Source: an uncultured Ilumatobacter sp. (lineage in GTDB: Bacteria > Actinomycetota > Acidimicrobiia > Acidimicrobiales > Ilumatobacteraceae). Taken from it: 14,802 nt of DNA. The translations under genes and the position numbers were made by a program. Positions 13,774-14,802 of this stretch are shown one piece after another (the first letter of the stretch is position 1; every line of letters begins with the position of its first letter). Location of the stretch: assembly GCA_938049325.1 (NCBI GenBank), contig CALICC010000415.1:1-14802 (forward strand). Reading direction: 5' to 3'. Below the pieces are notes generated by a model. The model had not been told where the DNA came from. It worked only from the letters and a program-made list of their open reading frames with translations, and ran no database searches.

Positions 13774-14802
13774 ATGGCAACCACACTCATCTCCGGCGGC
13801 ACCGTCGTTTCGGCAATCGGCCGTCGTGAGGCCGACGTGCTGATCGACGGCGAGTCGATCGCAGCGATCCTCGCACCGGGCAACGCGTCTGCCTACGGCA
13901 TCACGCCCGACACGGTGATCGACGCGACGGGCAAGTACGTCGTGCCCGGCGGCGTCGATGCCCACGTGCACATGTCGCTGCCCTTCGGCGGCACGATTTC
14001 GGCGGACGATTTCGACACCGGCTCGCGGGCTGCTGCGTGGGGAGGGGTCACCACGATCGTCGACTTCGCATCGCAGACGGTCGGACTCGACGTCCGCGAG
14101 ACGCTGGCGGCCCGCCACGCCGAAGCTGCGGGCGAATGCCACATCGACTACGCGTTCCACCAGATCATCGGTGACGTCAACGAAACGTCGCTCGAGGCGA
14201 TGACTCACCTCGTCGAGAACGAGGGTGTCACCAGCTTCAAGATGTTCATGGCGTACCCGGGCGTCTTCTACTCCGACGACGGCCAGATCCTCCGTGCGAT
14301 GCAGAACGCATCGGAGTCGGGCGCGTTGATGATGATGCACGCCGAGAACGGCATCGCGATCGATGTGCTGGTCGCTCAAGCGCTCGCCGCCGGTAACACC
14401 GACCCGAAGTATCACTCCTACACCCGACCCGAGGAGCTCGAGTCCGAAGCAACGCACCGAGCGATCAAGCTCGCTCGAGTCGCCGGCAACGTGCCGCTCT
14501 ACATCGTGCACATGTCGGCATCCGAAGCGCTTGAAGAGGTGTCGCGAGCACAACACATGGGGCTCAACGTGTTCGCCGAGACCTGCCCGCAGTACCTGTA
14601 CCTGTCGATCGAAGACCATCTCGCGCAGCCCGGTTTCGAAGGTGCGAAGTGGGTGTGCTCCACGCCCCTGCGGTCGAAGCACGAGCACCATCAGAAGGAC
14701 CTGTGGAAGGGCTTGCGGATGAACGAGCTGGCCGTCGTGTCGACCGATCACTGCCCGTTCTGCATGAAGGACCAAAAGGAACTCGGCCTCGGTGACTTCT
14801 CG
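13774..14802 (+). CDS. hydA: Dihydropyrimidinase / hydantoinase (3' end beyond window)
   Basis: 343 residues are visible and the frame is still open at the window edge; the family is usually 450-500 residues. It is an amidohydrolase-superfamily enzyme that hydrolyses the cyclic amide of dihydrouracil or dihydrothymine (and often 5-substituted hydantoins) to the N-carbamoyl amino acid. The binuclear metal site is complete: His64 and His66 in GGVDAHVHM, Lys156 in SFKMFMAYPG (the lysine carboxylated in this family), His189 in MMHAENG, His246 in YIVHMS and Asp325 in VSTDHCPF. The motif SFKMFMAYPG distinguishes it from dihydroorotase. It follows the beta-ureidopropionase-like gene with a strong Shine-Dalgarno, so the product of this enzyme should feed the neighbour. 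Further pathway genes (transporter, dihydropyrimidine dehydrogenase, transaminase) might lie downstream but are not visible. Confidence 0.93.
   Translation, partial: MATTLISGGTVVSAIGRREADVLIDGESIAAILAPGNASAYGITPDTVIDATGKYVVPGGVDAHVHMSLPFGGTISADDFDTGSRAAAWGGVTTIVDFASQTVGLDVRETLAARHAEAAGECHIDYAFHQIIGDVNETSLEAMTHLVENEGVTSFKMFMAYPGVFYSDDGQILRAMQNASESGALMMMHAENGIAIDVLVAQALAAGNTDPKYHSYTRPEELESEATHRAIKLARVAGNVPLYIVHMSASEALEEVSRAQHMGLNVFAETCPQYLYLSIEDHLAQPGFEGAKWVCSTPLRSKHEHHQKDLWKGLRMNELAVVSTDHCPFCMKDQKELGLGDFS

Noticed and set aside
12387..13883. 498-codon minus-strand open frame over the amidohydrolase gene
   Set aside because: It crosses the promoter region and is antisense to a nitrilase-family gene with a complete triad and a ribosome-binding site.
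13639..14775. 378-codon minus-strand open frame over the dihydropyrimidinase gene
   Set aside because: It is antisense to a dihydropyrimidinase with all metal ligands and a strong Shine-Dalgarno. The His/Arg-rich translation is a shadow.

Overview
The window is GC-rich and densely coded, with genes on both strands and gaps that are mostly under 80 bp. It looks like chromosomal DNA of a high-GC actinobacterium. Gene content, the Pro/Thr/Glu-rich lipoprotein linker and the promoter style would fit an Acidimicrobiia (Ilumatobacter-like) genome, but that placement is inference. I see no rRNA, tRNA, CRISPR array, insertion sequence or phage gene.

Layout: the 3' end of an unrecognised gene (1-258, +) meets, tail to tail, a two-domain class I fumarase (260-1927, -). 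The fumarase is divergent from a hemolysin III/PAQR-like membrane protein (1993-2640, +). Next comes an 824-residue secreted protein (2690-5164, +) whose C-terminus carries a NucA/NucB-type DNase signature behind a long hydrophobic Gly/Ala-rich segment. It converges on a minus-strand cluster read in the order: redox-inactive-looking thioredoxin-fold protein (9180-9689), helicase HrpB (6594-9137), PAF-acetylhydrolase-like lipoprotein (5223-6551). The two gaps in this cluster are both 42 bp. Divergent from it is a degenerate eIF2B/MtnA-like protein (9765-10577, +), then a secreted FN3-like protein (10648-12309, +) and a small DUF2007-like protein (12350-12655, -). A 250-bp regulatory gap with three inverted repeats leads into a nitrilase-superfamily amidohydrolase (12906-13745, +) and a dihydropyrimidinase/hydantoinase cut by the window edge (13774-14802, +).

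How the genes work together: only the last two form a clear pathway. Dihydropyrimidinase opens the dihydropyrimidine ring and a beta-ureidopropionase-type amidase removes the carbamoyl group, which are the last two steps of reductive pyrimidine catabolism. The fumarase is central metabolism. The three exported proteins (nuclease, lipoprotein hydrolase, FN3 protein) are separate units that suggest extracellular polymer or lipid processing.

A second theme is transcriptional. Six genes that head transcription units have a TANNNT -10-like hexamer 6-8 nt before the start codon and no obvious Shine-Dalgarno, as expected for leaderless mRNAs. The pyrimidine pair instead has recognisable ribosome-binding sites and a longer predicted leader containing dyads.
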